A stretch of DNA of 64,000 bases from Erigeron canadensis (taxonomy: Eukaryota; Streptophyta; Magnoliopsida; Asterales; Asteraceae). Positions 22,460-34,954 of the stretch are shown one piece after another. Numbering within the stretch: the first letter of the stretch is position 1; the number at the start of each line of letters is the position of its first letter. The stretch covers positions 20,023,664 to 20,087,663 of the forward strand of contig NC_057768.1 of NCBI RefSeq assembly GCF_010389155.1, written 5' to 3'. The notes beneath the pieces were generated by a model, which was not told the origin of the DNA, ran no database searches, and was given only the letters and a program-made list of their open reading frames with translations. Both the position numbers and the translations under genes were made by a program.

Positions 22460-23395
22460 TTTAGGTATTATGAAAATGAAAGTAGAAATTTAATAAGAGA
22501 GATGATGATGATTGAAGAGTAAATGAAGAAAGAAATAAATGAAGGAATTTGAAGATTTGGGAGTAAATGATTTTCGAGATGAATCTGAAAGTGAAGGTAA
22601 ATGCGAGTATTTATAGAGGAAAGAGAAAATGGAATTCAAAACGGTAAGTTTGAAAAAGTTCAAAACAGTTTTGATCGGTTTTGACATCCGCATTTAATGT
22701 TTCCCATCACACATAAATGTATGACGGTTGACAGCCTACAAAAAAATACCCACTAACACTTTTTGACTTCCCAAGGTAACAAAAACCATCATTTAAATTG
22801 AAAGTGTCATGCTACGTAAGCTGAACAGTAACTGTCCAGATGAAAACTTTGTAAGGTTGGCATGCACTATTCTTAAAATATTAAAAAGAAATGATTTGAC
22901 ACACACAGGCTCATTTTAATGCATCTGGAGGTTGACTAGACACTCCAGTTTCACTGGTGGATTAGGCCAGTAGAACATGCATTAATGGTACATTGGAGGG
23001 ACACTCCAGTAAGTACCTAGATTGACCATTCTGGTAATCCTCAAACACGCACATCAACTAATATAAACAAATGAGAGGGACACATTTACAAAGCAACAAA
23101 AGTTACTTCAAACATGCACATCAACTTATCCAGTATTAATGAGAGAGACACATTTACATGGTACTAGAAACATTTTTTCAGAAAAATTTGTCCAGTGAGA
23201 AAATAAATTCCCCCTGAAACTTAGATATATAAAAAAATGTGGTCTGAGTCTTTCCCTTGGAATGGTGATCCATAAATCTATTAGTGCAAAAATAGTATCA
23301 CAAAGGCGTTTGATAGCTTTACTGGCATAGATTTATAAATCTGGAATCAAAGAACCATGCCAGTGTCACAAAAGCGTTCATACCAAGGTTCCAGA

Positions 23396-24409
23396 TTAAG
23401 GGTTCAACATTCCCAACTCACTGACAAGATTTTGAAAAGTTTTCTCATCCAAAGGTTTTGTAAAAATGTCAGCAAGTTGTTTATCAGTGGGAATAAAGTG
23501 GATCTCAACATCATTCTTCATTACATGATCGCGAATAAAATGATACCTGACATCAATGTGTTTCGTCTTGGAGTGCATGACTGGATTGTTTGAGATAGCA
23601 ATGGCACTGGTATTGTCACAAAAGATAGGAGTCTTTGAATACTTAATACCATAATCAAGCAACTGGTGCTTCATCCAGAGTATCTGAGCACAACAACTGG
23701 CTGCAGACACATATTCTGCTTCAGCAGTGGATAAAGAGACTGAAGTTTGCTTCTTACTGGTCCAGCTCACCAGTTTGCCACCAAGGAAATGACATCCACC
23801 AGTAGTGGATTTCCTGTCTATCTTACAACCTGCATGATCTGAATCTGAATAACCCATTAGATCTAAGCCTGAGCCTTTGGGATACCAAAGACCCAAACTA
23901 GGAGTACCCTTAAGGTACTTCAGAATGCACTTTACAGCCGCCAGATGAGATTCTTTTGGGTTAGACTGATATCTGGCACAAAGACATGTTGCAAACATTA
24001 TATCTGGTTTACTGGCAGTTAAATACATTAGTGAACCAATCATGCCTCTATAGACAGTGGTGTTCACTGGCTTCCCATCAGGGTCTGAATCTATTGTTAA
24101 AGGTGCAGAAATAGGAGTTGATTTTGAGGGTGAAGAGTTCATATCGAATTTTCTTAAAATATCTCTAACATATTTTTCTTGATTAATAAAAATACCATCA
24201 CTGGTTTGTTTAATCTGGAGTCCAAGAAAAAATGTTAGTTCACCCATTAAACTCATTTCAAATTTTGAAGACATGATTTTTGAAAATTTCTTGCACAAAG
24301 ATTCATCAGTAGAACCAAAAATAGTATCATCAACATAAACTTGTACCAACAGAAGATGTTTCACGAAGAATAAATAAGGTATTGTCAATTGCACCTCTTT
24401 TGAAACCAT
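23396..24409 (-). pseudogene. Element A reverse transcriptase (C-terminal) and RNase H
   Basis: This is the distal part of copia pol. It contains the catalytic YVDD box ([13 protein letters not shown]) near its start, then GELTFFLGLQIKQ, and RNase H motifs such as GYSDSDHAGCKIDRKSTTGG, LSTAEAEYVSAASCCAQILW and IFCDNTSAI. It ends LADIFTKPLDEKTF, typical of plant copia. The first residues are out of phase with the upstream RT piece, so a frame change separates them near 24340-24400. Confidence 0.9.
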
Positions 24410-24716
24410 TTTCTGATAAGTGTTTGGTCAGAGTATCATACCAGGCTCGAGAGGCTTGTCTGAGGCCATACAGTGCCTTGTCCAGACGATATACCCAATG
24501 TGGATGCTTTTCATCAATGAAGCCTGGAGGTTGCTTGACAAAAACTTCTTCTTCTAATTCTCCATTCAAAAATGCACTTTTTCCATCTATCTGGTAGACC
24601 TTGAATTTATGATGAGCAGCAAAGGCTAAAAACATTCTGATGGCTTCTAACCTTGCTACTGGTGCAAATGATTCTTCAAAGTCAAGGTCTGTCTGGACAT
24701 ACCCTTGTGCCACCAA
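24330..24716 (-). pseudogene. Element A reverse transcriptase (N-terminal part)
   Basis: It carries copia RT landmarks [40 protein letters not shown] (catalytic region with D-to-G context change at the usual MDVKSAFLNG), PPGF and [14 protein letters not shown]. It overlaps the preceding integrase frame and the following YVDD frame, each in another phase, showing two frame changes in what was one polyprotein. Confidence 0.88.
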
Positions 24717-26734
24717 TCTGGCCTTATTTCTGACCCATGACCATCTTCGTCAACTTTATTCCTGAAGACCCATCTGGTTCCAATTGGTTCTTTCTTGCCA
24801 ACTGGAGGAGGAACCAGATTCCAAACTTTATTTCGTTCAAACTGGTGAAGCTCTTCTTGCATAGCTATCACCCAGCTTGGGTCATTCAATGCCTCGTCAG
24901 TCTTCTTCGGTTCCATCAGTGACAAGAAGCTGACATATAAACATTGTTCACTAGAGGCACTTCTAGTCTGAACCCCTCTACTGGAGTCACCGATAATCTG
25001 GTTGATTGGGTGAGCTTTTGTCCACTTAGAGTATTGACCAGGATTGTTTCTTACAACAATATCAGTGCAAGAGTTCAATTGATCTTCTGGAGTAGGATCT
25101 TGCCAGACAACTTCAACATCTTCATCAGAATCTGTAAGATTACGATTTGCATCATGAAATTCTTCATTTAAAGGCACTTCTTGGATGACTGGCTCAAAAT
25201 CAATTGAATCTGATACTGGAGGAGTGATACGAACATCTGATCCAATAACAAGTTCAGAGAGTAGTTTGAAACTTATTGAAGGATAGAATGAAGTATTACT
25301 GGAAGGTTTTTCAAATTTCACTGGTTCCAAGTCAGGATGACTGGAAACATATTCAGATGAATCTTTATTGTAGTTGATAGGATCAGATTCACCAAAGATA
25401 ATTGGACTTTCTGGGGGAGAATTAAGGGTTGGCTTTTTATTGATTGCTTCATTTGACTCATCAAATGTGACATGAATTGACTCCTGGACCTTTTCCAGTC
25501 TTTTGTTGTAGACTCTGAAGGCTTTACGAATGGCTGAATATCCTAAGAAATATCCTTCATCAGCTTTGGCATCAAATTTGCCTAACTGAATGGAGTCGTT
25601 CAGGATGTATACTGGACATCCAAAAACATGAAAATAACCAATATTTGGTTTTCTATTTCTTAATATTTCATAGGATGTCTTCTTGTGTCTCTTCACATAT
25701 ACTGAGCGATTTTGAGTGTGACACGCAGTTGCAATTGCTTCAGCCCAGTACATCTTAGGAAGACTTGATTCAGCAAGCATACTCCTGGCAGCTTCTATCA
25801 GCGTTCTGTTCTTTCTTTCTACAACTCCATTCTGCTCTGGAGTGTTTGCTGATGAGAAAATCTGGGAGATGCCAGTGTCAGTGCAGAATTTCTCCAGAGT
25901 TGCATTCTGGAATTCTGTTCCATTATCACTTCTTAACTGACACACTTTTCGCTTGTATTTGATTTCAATTTGCTTGATAAGAGCGATGACTTCAGCAGCA
26001 GTTTCATTCTTTGACCTAAGAAATATTACCCAACAAAATCTGGAGTATTCATCAACAAACACCGGGGTATATTTCTTACCAGCACGAGTTTGAACATTCA
26101 CTTGACAAAAGAGGTCCATATGAAGCATATGAAGAGGTTCAGATATGCTAAAATTATGTTTTGTTTTGAAACTGGTACATCTCTGCTTCCCCATCTCACA
26201 TCCTGGACATGGCTTTTCCTTTTTGAAAGAGATAGAAGGTATCCCATCTGCAAGTTGTTTTCTGTACAACTTGTTGATATTTTTGAAATTTAAATGGGAC
26301 AACCTTTTATGCCATAGCCAGTTTGTGTCTTCATCAGCCTTGGTATAGAAACACTGCTCTGAAGGAGAGCTTTCCATATCCGTCACGTACACATTCCCTT
26401 TTCTGGGAGCACTCAATACTACCTTCCAATCCTTATTAAATACGATGCCTTGAGAGATGTTAAATAGCACCTGGTAGCCATCATCACACAACTGGCTCAC
26501 ACTTATGAGATTATATTTCAACCAATTTACATAAGCCACTCGTCTGAATTTGACTTGACCATTATTCAGAACACCGTATCCCTCAGTCTTTCTAGAACCA
26601 TCATTTCCAAAAGTAATGGAGGGTCCGTCTGAAACTTTGAACTCTTCCAGCAGGGTCTTACATCCGGTCATTGTCCTGCCAGCAACGCTGTCAGGATACC
26701 AAATATATTTCTTTCGATCGCCCTGCACATCCAC
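24656..26734 (-). pseudogene. Element A protease remnant, GAG-pre-integrase and integrase
   Basis: The N-terminus retains the protease active-site neighbourhood (WYPDSVAGRTMTG) with the usual DSG changed to DSV. The pre-integrase zinc motif follows (LWHKRLSHLN ... CPGCEMGK). Next is the DDE integrase core: MDLFCQV, then RSDNGTEFQN, then PEQNGVVERKNRTLIEAARS. The C-terminal part includes the copia GCPVYILND / GYFLGYS region and WVIAMQEELHQFERNKVWNL before RT. The frame is lost soon after GTRWVFRNK. Confidence 0.9.
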
Positions 26735-27037
26735 CAGATTATTAGTTTAAGGTTTGCGAACCCATCGACTGATGGGTTCTCTGGATCCACAAGGTTAGAT
26801 CCCAGCTGGTATCTGGTTGATTTCACTTTCAAAAATAGTGGGTTTCTCAGAAAACACCACTAGAACTGACAGTTTTGAAACCTTTTTCTTGTGAATATGT
26901 GTGCTCGATTTTTCTTTCTTGGAAAAAGGTTTTGTATTTTGTTTAGGGCCAGATGAAGTACCCTCAAAATTGTTAATTCTTGCATTACAACTTTGAACTT
27001 GACGAGCCAGTAGTTTAACCTGACTCTCCAGCCTTAA

Positions 27038-28120
27038 CTAAATATTTTCTTCAGATGACACCATAGCCTTTCCAGTTGACTGTACTTTTGGCTTAGGTGG
27101 AGGAACAACATTCTTCTTTTTCTGAACCTGGGGTTCTTTAGAAGATGATCGAGGCAAAGGTTTATTCTGCTTAACCTTATTGACTGGAGCATTCCTCTGT
27201 GGAGCTCCAGTCTTAACCTCAGACAATTGAACAGGAGGAATAATACAAGTTTTGGGTGTTGTTGGTTCATCGTAGATAGTGCTAGGTTTTAGCACTTCAG
27301 GCAGGCGGTCAACAACAGGTATTAATGCAACCGCTTTGCTCTCCTCTTATTCTTCATTGGACGGTTCGGATGGACTTCGCCGTTCTTTCCCAACTAAAAT
27401 AGAAAAGGCTGTATCACATCGAACATTAACATCACCCCCCAGATATGCACGTTTTTGGGATGGGTACTGGTTACGTGCAGCATCATATGGTTTCTTGGTC
27501 TCAAGCCAAGACTAGATAACATGTTTTTCTTTTGATAAAAGATTTTCCAGTTCTTCTTTTTCTTGGACCAGTTGTTCAGTAACCAAAACTTGTGCTTTAA
27601 AAGCGAGTTCAATATCTTGCAATTCTTTTAACTTAGATTGTAAGTTTGTCATTTCAGAAAAATCTATTTCAAAATTATTTGACATTTCTAAACGAACAGT
27701 TTCCACAAACATTAAATCAGAGTTTAAAGCTTCAGCAATGTCCAATTTTAATTCAGGATCAGTTTCTTTGTCATAATCTATTACCTTTTTAATGACAATG
27801 TCCACCCATCTTCCAGATGTGACATCTTCTTTCACCAGATGCTCTTCATCAACTAGAGCCATATAACAACAATCTCTTTCCTCTTCATCATCAACTGATG
27901 AGTCATCAGAGGGAACCCATTCTTCTTTTGCCACCATGCATTTATTATTATCTTTCTCTGCAGACATGAGATCAATTTGAGCCTTAAGCTTTTTGTATTT
28001 TAATCTGTAGCTATCATCAGGCTTGTTATACGAAGTTGATGGACCAGATTGTGAGACAAACTGATTGGACTTGCACTCTTTCATGAAATGACCTTTTCTG
28101 CCACACTTGAAGCATGTCAG
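27038..28120 (-). pseudogene. Element A gag, C-terminal part with zinc knuckle
   Basis: The zinc knuckle CFKCGRKGHFMKEC (CX2CX4HX4C) lies at about 28080-28120. It runs into a 190-codon acidic, coiled-coil frame (27512-28084), then a basic proline/lysine-rich stretch (27038-27295). Stops and frame changes separate these from the protease. The knuckle shows this is nucleocapsid-type gag. Confidence 0.75.
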
Positions 28121-28126
28121 ATTGGT

Positions 28127-29212
28127 CTAGTCAGTGGAATAACTAGGTGCATTGTGTCCAGTGGGTCTGTTAGCTCTGGCTTTAAAACGGTTAAACGTTT
28201 TAGCCATCATAGCCATCAGATCATCACTATCAGTTTCATCATAATCTGGAGAGATATTATTCATGACTCCAGAATCCATTAATTCAGACAACATCTTCTT
28301 CATCGAAAATACATTCTCGGAAGACATTAATGTTACACATGGTGGTTCAGTATGACTAACCACAGGGGAACTACTGGAAGCATGATTAATAGCATCTTTT
28401 TCTGCCTCAATTCTCTGGGCTTGATTCTCTTCAGTGAATCTGAAGGCTCCATACAAAGATGACAGAGTATGAGAGTGCAAGGTTTTACCTTGTCTCAAGA
28501 CCACGATCATATGAGACCATTTTGAAGGAAGGATATCACAAAATTTTTCAAGAAGTATGTCCTTGTCCTTTTCTACCCCAAGCCCTCTCAACTAGTTTAT
28601 GATGGACATAAATCTGGTGTAGGTACCAGTTAATGATTCATTAGGTAGGGCAAAAAATGACTCGTACTTCTTATTTAAAGCCACTTTCCAGTTAACAATA
28701 GTATCATCACAACCTTTATACTGGTTCACTAGTTCATCCCACATGCTTTTGGCACTCGGATAAAGCACTAGTGTGGGAATAAGAGCTTCAAGAATGGCCC
28801 CGAGGATCATGACTTTTAAGGTAGTGTCAATATTGACCAGTCTCCTGTCCTCTTCAGACCAGTGTTACTCTCTCTTTTCCCTCCCAGATCTTGCTCCAGT
28901 TGGATCAAGAAGTGGATTGAGAGGACTTCTAGGAATATAGGGTCCTTCATTTAAAATTTTAAGCATATTCCTCTCAATACCAGTAACATGTAATAACATC
29001 CTAGCTTTCCACGTAAAAAATTCATCACCATTCCCATTGAATTTGGGAACAGGAGTGTTTGAGTAGTGCACATGCACGTGTGGAGAAGCAGGAATAGGAG
29101 GTGGTGGTGGTGGATTATTGTTAGCATGGTCATTGGTTTGTTCAAATTCATTTATGGGTGGAGATCCATTGTTTAAAGGGTTTCTTTGTGTATTCTCTGG
29201 GTTGGCCATCAA
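28127..29212 (-). pseudogene. Element A gag, N-terminal and central part
   Basis: Three adjacent frames (28865-29212, 28592-28810, 28127-28591) together cover copia gag. The start MMANPENTQRNPLNNGS leads through a proline run to FNGNGDEFFTWKARMLLHV. The central piece has LYPSAKSMWDELVNQYKG, and the last has LLEKFCDILPSKWSHMIVVL. They are separated by in-frame stops and one phase change. The first ATG lies about 35 bp past the primer-binding site. Confidence 0.8.
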
Positions 29213-29245
29213 GAGAATGCAGATCTAGGCAAGTATGTTAGCCTT

Positions 29246-29260
29246 CTGCTCTGATACCAA
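29246..29260 (-). promoter_or_regulatory. Element A primer-binding site
   Basis: On the minus strand TTGGTATCAGAGC follows the LTR end TTTACA almost directly. TGGTATCAGAGC complements the 3' end of initiator methionine tRNA, the usual copia primer. Confidence 0.85.
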
Positions 29261-29261
29261 T

Positions 29262-29303
29262 TGTAAAGTCCCTCACTCGATGGTTTAACCCACAAGTGTA
29301 GAA
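29262..29303 (-). repeat. Element A 5' LTR remnant (42 bp)
   Basis: This matches the last 42 bp of the LTR at 17634-17675 except for one base. It stops exactly where the LTR of element B begins, so B inserted here. The other roughly 890 bp of this LTR are absent from the window. Confidence 0.85.
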
Positions 29304-29596
29304 TGAAACTTCTCTTATTCGTTTTCTATATTAACCTCATTTTACCCGACAAGGGTTTCTTGAGAGAGATTTGGGAGAAATCATACCGTTTGAAGTTTTG
29401 TACTATCCTCTCCAGTTTTTTGTTTAATTTTGTTTTGTAATAGAACTATTATCAATATTAGATAATAGGTTTACAACCGATTAACGGGGGTAAACTTTTA
29501 TTTAGATTGGTTGTGTTTGATCCGATTGAAATCAGTCTTGTGAGTGTTTATTGGATTAAGATTCAATATATATGGGTTTGTTTAGATTTCTTAACA
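29304..29596 (+). repeat. Element B 5' LTR (293 bp)
   Basis: It begins TGAAACTTCTC and ends TTTCTTAACA. It differs from the LTR of element C (49966-50258, reverse orientation) at only about four positions, and both are 293 bp. Confidence 0.9.
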
Positions 29597-29608
29597 TGGT
29601 ATCAGAGA
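29597..29608 (+). promoter_or_regulatory. Element B primer-binding site
   Basis: TGGTATCAGAGA directly abuts the LTR end and complements initiator methionine tRNA, the common plant copia primer. Confidence 0.85.
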
Positions 29609-30285
29609 CAGGTTACGGAAAATAATAATTTCACCTAAATCTTTTCAATAATAATTTTAGGGTTTGTTGATCGATTTGGGGTTTTTTGATTAGATCTGGT
29701 TTTTCTTGAACAACGTATGATTATTTAATCACCGTTTGAGTTTACATATCTAGGTGTGTACGGAAACCCTAATTTCTTGTTTTAGGGTTAGGGTTTTCTG
29801 GTGGTTCAAGATCTTCTGGGTTTATTCTATTGACTAAGTGAATCAATAGATAAACCGTTTCTCCTGGTGTTTTTGCTGCTTTGATCCTGCTATGTTTATT
29901 GACTAAGTGAATCAATAAACTAGTAGGGTTTCATCATCTGAGTCTTCTAAATAGCACTGTTTGCATCCTTTCTTCCCTTCTTTTTCTTTGTGCTTTTTTT
30001 TTCTTTTTTTTTCTAAAAGTTTTTCTATCATCTTTTTCTCACAAAACCAGCTGTGTTAAACTTGACCTACCTCCGTGAGAGGGAAGGAATCCTGTCCCTG
30101 GCGCTGTTTGGGAGATAAAAGATTATTTTCCTTTTTTAGAATATATATATATGTATATACATTTTCTGCTTTATTCTTTTTATATATTCTTGCTTTTCTG
30201 TGTGTTCTTGTTGCTGTGTTAGTTTATTTGTGTTCTTCTTGATTTTGTGTATTATTATCTGTGTTGCTTGTTTCTACTTGCTATC

Positions 30286-30475
30286 ATGGATATTGATGAT
30301 AACCTGCATGACAATGATTATAACATTGATAATGAATCTGTTGAAAGTGAAACTGCAACAAGAATTAGTAAACTTGATATAAGTCACCCTTTACATTTGC
30401 ATCCTAATGACTCTGCTTCTTTGACTATTCTCTCTGTTAAACTCAAAGGAACTGAAAATTATAATATCTGATCTT
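30286..30475 (+). pseudogene. Element B gag N-terminus
   Basis: ATG at 30286 begins MDIDDNLHDNDYNIDNES. The text leads to ISHPLHLHPNDSASLTILSV and KLKGTENYNI, the start of the copia gag domain. The next codon reads TGA because the copy of the target duplication left of element D has changed from GTCTT to ATCTT. The right-hand copy still encodes the expected tryptophan-serine context. Confidence 0.8.
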
Positions 30476-30927
30476 TGAAAAGAAAAGCAAAATTAGCAAA
30501 ACTTTGCTAATCAAGAACAGATTTATGATGAATCAATGATAACGAGAGTATATAATAAAGTAGTTGAATGATTAAGTGAAAAAGGGTTTTAATACAAAAC
30601 ACAAATCTGAAAATAGTCCATCAGATTGTGGATAGAGCAAAAATAATAAACGATCTACATGATGCTAGAATTTTAGTATATCTTCAAATTCTTTTTTTTT
30701 TTTGATGATCAGAAAATCTTCGGCTCTTGTGTTGTATTATATGGAGTATGAGAAACAACCGTTGTAGAAGATCCAAGAGTATAACGGGTGTATTAAGGTT
30801 GAAGCCCACACATCTTTGACCCTTTATCTTGAGAAACAATACACTTTCAGCCCTTCAAATATCATATCATCTTCATTTTAACTCTTTAAGAATCAAAGCT
30901 AAGATTGAGCAAATACACTTGTCAACA
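30476..30927 (-). repeat. Element D 3' LTR
   Basis: Plus-strand text starts TGAAAAGAAAAGC and ends CTTGTCAACA. It matches 34173-34623 apart from a few substitutions and a poly-T length change. Confidence 0.88.
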
Positions 30928-33900
30928 CCCCCCCCCCCCAACAATCTTAGCGGCGGGTAACTCGAAGAATATGCACCAAAAAGCAAATTCAATCAAAACC
31001 TTGATCCTCTTCAAAATATTGGGCAAGAGACTAAACAAGAAGACTAAGGCATTTATGAAAAGAGATCTTCAAAATAACAAAAAATTGGTTATAAAAGCCG
31101 GAACATTTAGTTGCACCGAAGGTCTTTCACCCCAAATGCACTAAATGTGGGCAGCCAGAGTGTTAGTCATACCGAAGGTCTTTCACCTCAAGCATACTAG
31201 CACGGGCTAAAAGCAACAAGAGACACCAACAAGAACAACAAACTTATCAAGGCAAAGCTTACTCGCATCTTAGAATCTCCTTTCTAAACTCAACTAGATT
31301 GATTTAAAAATCATCCTTAAAGTGAAAATCCATCATTTTTGCAGAAATGGCGAGTTACAAACATTCCAGTAGCTAGCAAACTTCACAACCATATAGCTCT
31401 AACAAAAAAGATCTCAACATTCTAACCTTAGGAACTGCTAACACCAGATTTCATTGTATAAGACGAGAAGCTAACAATGACCAGATTTCACTATAGTCGA
31501 CATCATCACTATTCAACAAGTTTTTATTTCCTTCATTTGATATGACTCATATCCATTTGATATTATTAAGCTCAAATCAAAAAGAAACTTTATGCCTAAA
31601 ACTATTTATACTTTCCACGTCCTCATAACACTAAGTTCAAAAAATGTTATCCATAAACTCAGATATCAACCATCAATCCCATGGCTACTCAATTGAGCCT
31701 TATTTAGTTCCCCTTTAACCTCGGTTCTAAGAGCAATGCACTAACAGAGCAAAGACTCGAGAATTACCTATGATTGCGTTCTCCTGATGCCTTATGGAAC
31801 CCGAGAGGAATGTATAGGCAATGAGATACTAAAAAAGCATGAGCCTCGACATGAAACAGTCAATCACGCATCTTGAACAGCTAAACAAAAGAAATTATTG
31901 CAACCAAGCATCTTGAAAAGTAAAAAACCAGCTACAATCATCATCTTTTCCTCGTTTCTAGCTAGCTCAAATTCTGAAATCAAGTTAACAAACCAACAGA
32001 GAACCAATGATAATAGGAAAATAAGGTATCTAACAAAACTAGAGGGAGAGAACACGACAAGAAAAAAAAAATAAGACTTTATGGCGACCAAGCACTGGGA
32101 TAATAGAAAATAATAGTGGTTTAGAATAGAAAGATATTTAAGGCAGTGGGATTTCAAGAGTTCAAAAAAAAGTTCAAGGATCTGAGCAAAAACTCAAGGA
32201 CCAAAAAGAAAGCTCAACTTTGTCAGCAAAATTTTTTTATAGAACACCCCTTTTTAATATTACCAAACATAATACTACCAAACCTCATAATACCCATATT
32301 CCCCCCACTAGTGTGAAAATCAAAGACCACTAAGACACCAGGAACATTTAACAACAAAGCCACCCTTTCAACAATACAAATTGTCAAACACTCATTTCCC
32401 CCCCTTCAATCTTGTAGTTAAATACCAAAAAATATAGTGAAGACTAGCAGATCGCAAACTACAAGATTGAGGAGACAAACAATAATTTAAAAAAAAGGTC
32501 AGGGAAGAAGAAGACTTCCCTAATTACCGACAACCTAAGTTGTATAGGCATCAAAACAAAAGAACAACTCATACCACATCCTCATCAACATAAATCCTTC
32601 CAATCGACACCTACAAAGAAGCAAACTTCCAGAAAAAATGTATGACAAGACACCAAACATAATCATCATAAAAAATGTCACCATATAGCAAACAATCAGA
32701 AGTGAGAGAAATATAAAGACTAATCCAACTTAACTCGAAACTTTTACAACTTCACAAGTCAGGCAAACAACTAAACATGCAAAGAACATAAAGACTATTC
32801 AGAGTTAAGGGAAACTTTTATGACCTCATCACAAAAAAGACAAATTTTAATCCAAACAAAACAAGGTTAAAAAAACACCGGTTTTCTTATAAGTAAAATA
32901 TAGATTAAAGATAAAGAGAAACAAACACCGGTTTTCTTATAAGTAAAAAACCACCTTACTGAATGTGAACTTTGTATCCATACCCAAATAAGAAAAAAAC
33001 CCCAATCATTGCCTGCAGCAATCTGCACTACAGTCTTATGGTCAAAACATATATCATTCACCAACCAATACAAGGTTAAAAAATCTCAAACAACCATCAT
33101 ATAACCACAATCCAAACAGCAAGTGTCACACAAATCAACAAGACAAATAAGAGGTGACGTCATGAAGACTAAGAATGCCCAAGACAGATAAAAGGGGCTG
33201 CCATAATCGGCTAAGAATGTCCATAACACATAAGAGGGGCTGCCGTAAAAGGCTAAGGATGCCCAAAAACAACCAATTAGCAAACAAATCACAAGAAGCC
33301 AACACATAAGGGTCATAAGTCAATTAGTAAAAAAAGAGGGTGAAATGAATAGGTGATGAAAGGTAATAAGAGTTGTGATGGTTAAAGGTTTGTGACAAAA
33401 AAGTGGTGAAATGAAAAGTTTTAAAGGTTAATGGAGGTAAGAAGGTGAAAAAAAGAAAAAAAAAAGTTAAGGGTTAAAGTTTAAGGTTAAAGGTTTGTGA
33501 AAAAAAAAGTAATAAGAAAGTGAATGGCAAATGGTTAATTTTGTGTTTTAAAATATTTGTTTGGTTTGATTGGGTATAGTTGAATGTTGTGGGGGTACAA
33601 TGAGATATTAAATTTAAAGATGAAGTGTTAAGGGAAAAGGAGAAGGTAATATGGGTGAACGGTTACAAAGGGTCTAAGATCCACATATAACAAATTGGTC
33701 ATACAAATCATCAACAATTAATCAGAACAGAAAGATGACATGATTCCTTAAGATTTTGTATTAGCATGGAATCAAGGAACATTTCAAGAAAGAAAAAGAA
33801 ATTTGATAGAGCAAAAGACCCTATTTAAAAGAGACTTAAACATGAGATCACATGATTCTAACACTTAGGTTATAGAAATCAGATAACCAATCAAATCGAC

Positions 33901-34172
33901 ACTGGATTTAACATATAGATAATAAAGAGAAAGGAAGAAATACGATACAGAGCTTTTGAAGCAGATTAGCGGAAGACTCGTATCACTTATCTTTTTGATT
34001 CACTTAGTCAAGAAGTAAAGTAACAACCAGGGAGATAATCACAATCTATCCTTCAAGAACATGGAAGCCCAATTTACTAATCTTCAAAGGTAGAAGGTCG
34101 AAACCCTAATTATGAACTCCCCAAAATTAGATAAAAGAAATCTTATCAAAGTTGAACCTGGCTTTGATACCA

Positions 34173-34623
34173 TGAAAAGAAAAGCAAAATTAGCAGAACT
34201 TTGCTAATCAAGAACAGATTTATGATGAATCAATGATAACGAGAGTATATAATAAAGTAGTTGAATGATTAAGTGAAAAAGGGTTTTAATACAAAACACA
34301 AATCTGAAAATAGTCTATCAGATTGTGGATAGAGCAAAAATAATAAACGATCTACATGATGCTAGAATTTTAGTATATCTTCAAATTCTTTTTTTTTTTG
34401 ATGATCAGAAAATCTTCAGCCCTTGTGTTGTATTATATGGAGTATGAGAAACAACTGTTGTAGAAGATCCAAGAGTATAACGGGTGTATTAAGGTTGAAG
34501 CCCACACATCTTTGACCCTTTATCTTGAGAAACAATACACTTTCAGCCCTTCAAATATCATATCATCTTCATTTTAACTCTTTAAGAATCAAAGCTAAGA
34601 TTGAGCAAATACACTTGTCAACA
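34173..34623 (-). repeat. Element D 5' LTR
   Basis: The near-identical partner of 30476-30927. On the minus strand its CA end is followed at once by the primer-binding site TGGTATCAAAGCC (about 34160-34172). Confidence 0.88.
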
Positions 34624-34742
34624 GTCTTGTGCTATGATACTTGCTCTTGAGGGTAAAAATAAAATTGGTTTTGTTGATGGAACTTGTAAAAGGTCTAATA
34701 GAGATGAGGTTTTAGGAAAACAGTGGGACAGAGTCAATGCTG
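34624..34742 (+). pseudogene. Element B gag, continuation after element D
   Basis: The open text SCAMILALEGKNKIGFVDGT then LGKQWDRVNA continues copia gag exactly from the element D insertion point. It breaks off after the WDRVNA motif, where family sequence should go on to the W-I-L-N-S segment that is instead found at the edge of element C near 59100. Confidence 0.8.
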
Positions 34743-34954
34743 GGGTATTTTGTCGAATATCTGAATGGATATATGCGGATTCATTGATACTGCCATAACC
34801 GTAGCCTTAACAGATTATGCAGGCAGTCATACTATTGACAGAATTCTGAAGAAGTTACATGTATGACTGTGTTGGTTCCACCAACCATGAATGTATGTGA
34901 CACAAAAGACTAGCGCGAACCAATATATGTGCGTTGATGTTTCGAGACTATAAT

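Larger units (their letters stand above)
17634..29303 (-). mobile_element. Element A: Sirevirus-like Ty1/copia retrotransposon, 5' LTR truncated
   Basis: Reading on the minus strand: a 42-bp remnant of the 5' LTR (29262-29303), primer-binding site, gag, protease, integrase, reverse transcriptase-RNase H, an extra ORF region (18849-22459), a polypurine tract (18563-18572) and a complete 3' LTR (17634-18562). The order integrase before RT defines Ty1/copia. The extra coding region between pol and the 3' LTR, the roughly 0.93-kb LTR and the large size are Sirevirus traits. The remaining 5' LTR was interrupted by element B. Gag and pol carry several stops and frame changes, so this copy is dead. 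Confidence 0.85.
30476..34623 (-). mobile_element. Element D: non-autonomous LTR retrotransposon (LARD-like), inserted in gag of B
   Basis: Two LTRs of about 452 bp (30476-30927 and 34173-34623) flank 3.2 kb without meaningful open frames. On the minus strand a primer-binding site, TGGTATCAAAGCC, abuts the right LTR, and a G-rich polypurine tract (the C run at 30928-30938 on the plus strand) abuts the left LTR, fixing the orientation. The 5-bp target duplication is ATCTT / GTCTT (one mismatch). The LTRs differ at only a handful of sites, so insertion is fairly recent. The interior has short direct repeats, for example CACCGGTTTTCTTATAAGTA twice (32877 and 32928), and must rely on proteins from another element. 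Confidence 0.88.
29304..34742 (+). mobile_element. Element B: 5' half of a Ty1/copia element, interrupted by element D
   Basis: A 293-bp LTR (29304-29596), primer-binding site and leader are followed by the start of gag (30286-30475). Gag is then split by element D (30476-34623) and resumes at 34624 for about 40 codons. Similarity is lost near 34742, in the middle of gag; pol and the 3' LTR are missing. Element C (49966-59112, opposite strand) is the same family and keeps precisely the complementary part. Confidence 0.8.

Noticed and set aside
24382..26348. Plus-strand frames within pol of element A
   Set aside because: They are shadows of the minus-strand pol frames, without family motifs.
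31864..33323. Short hydrophobic frames inside element D
   Set aside because: They are low-complexity, carry no recognisable domain, and lie in a non-coding LARD-like interior.
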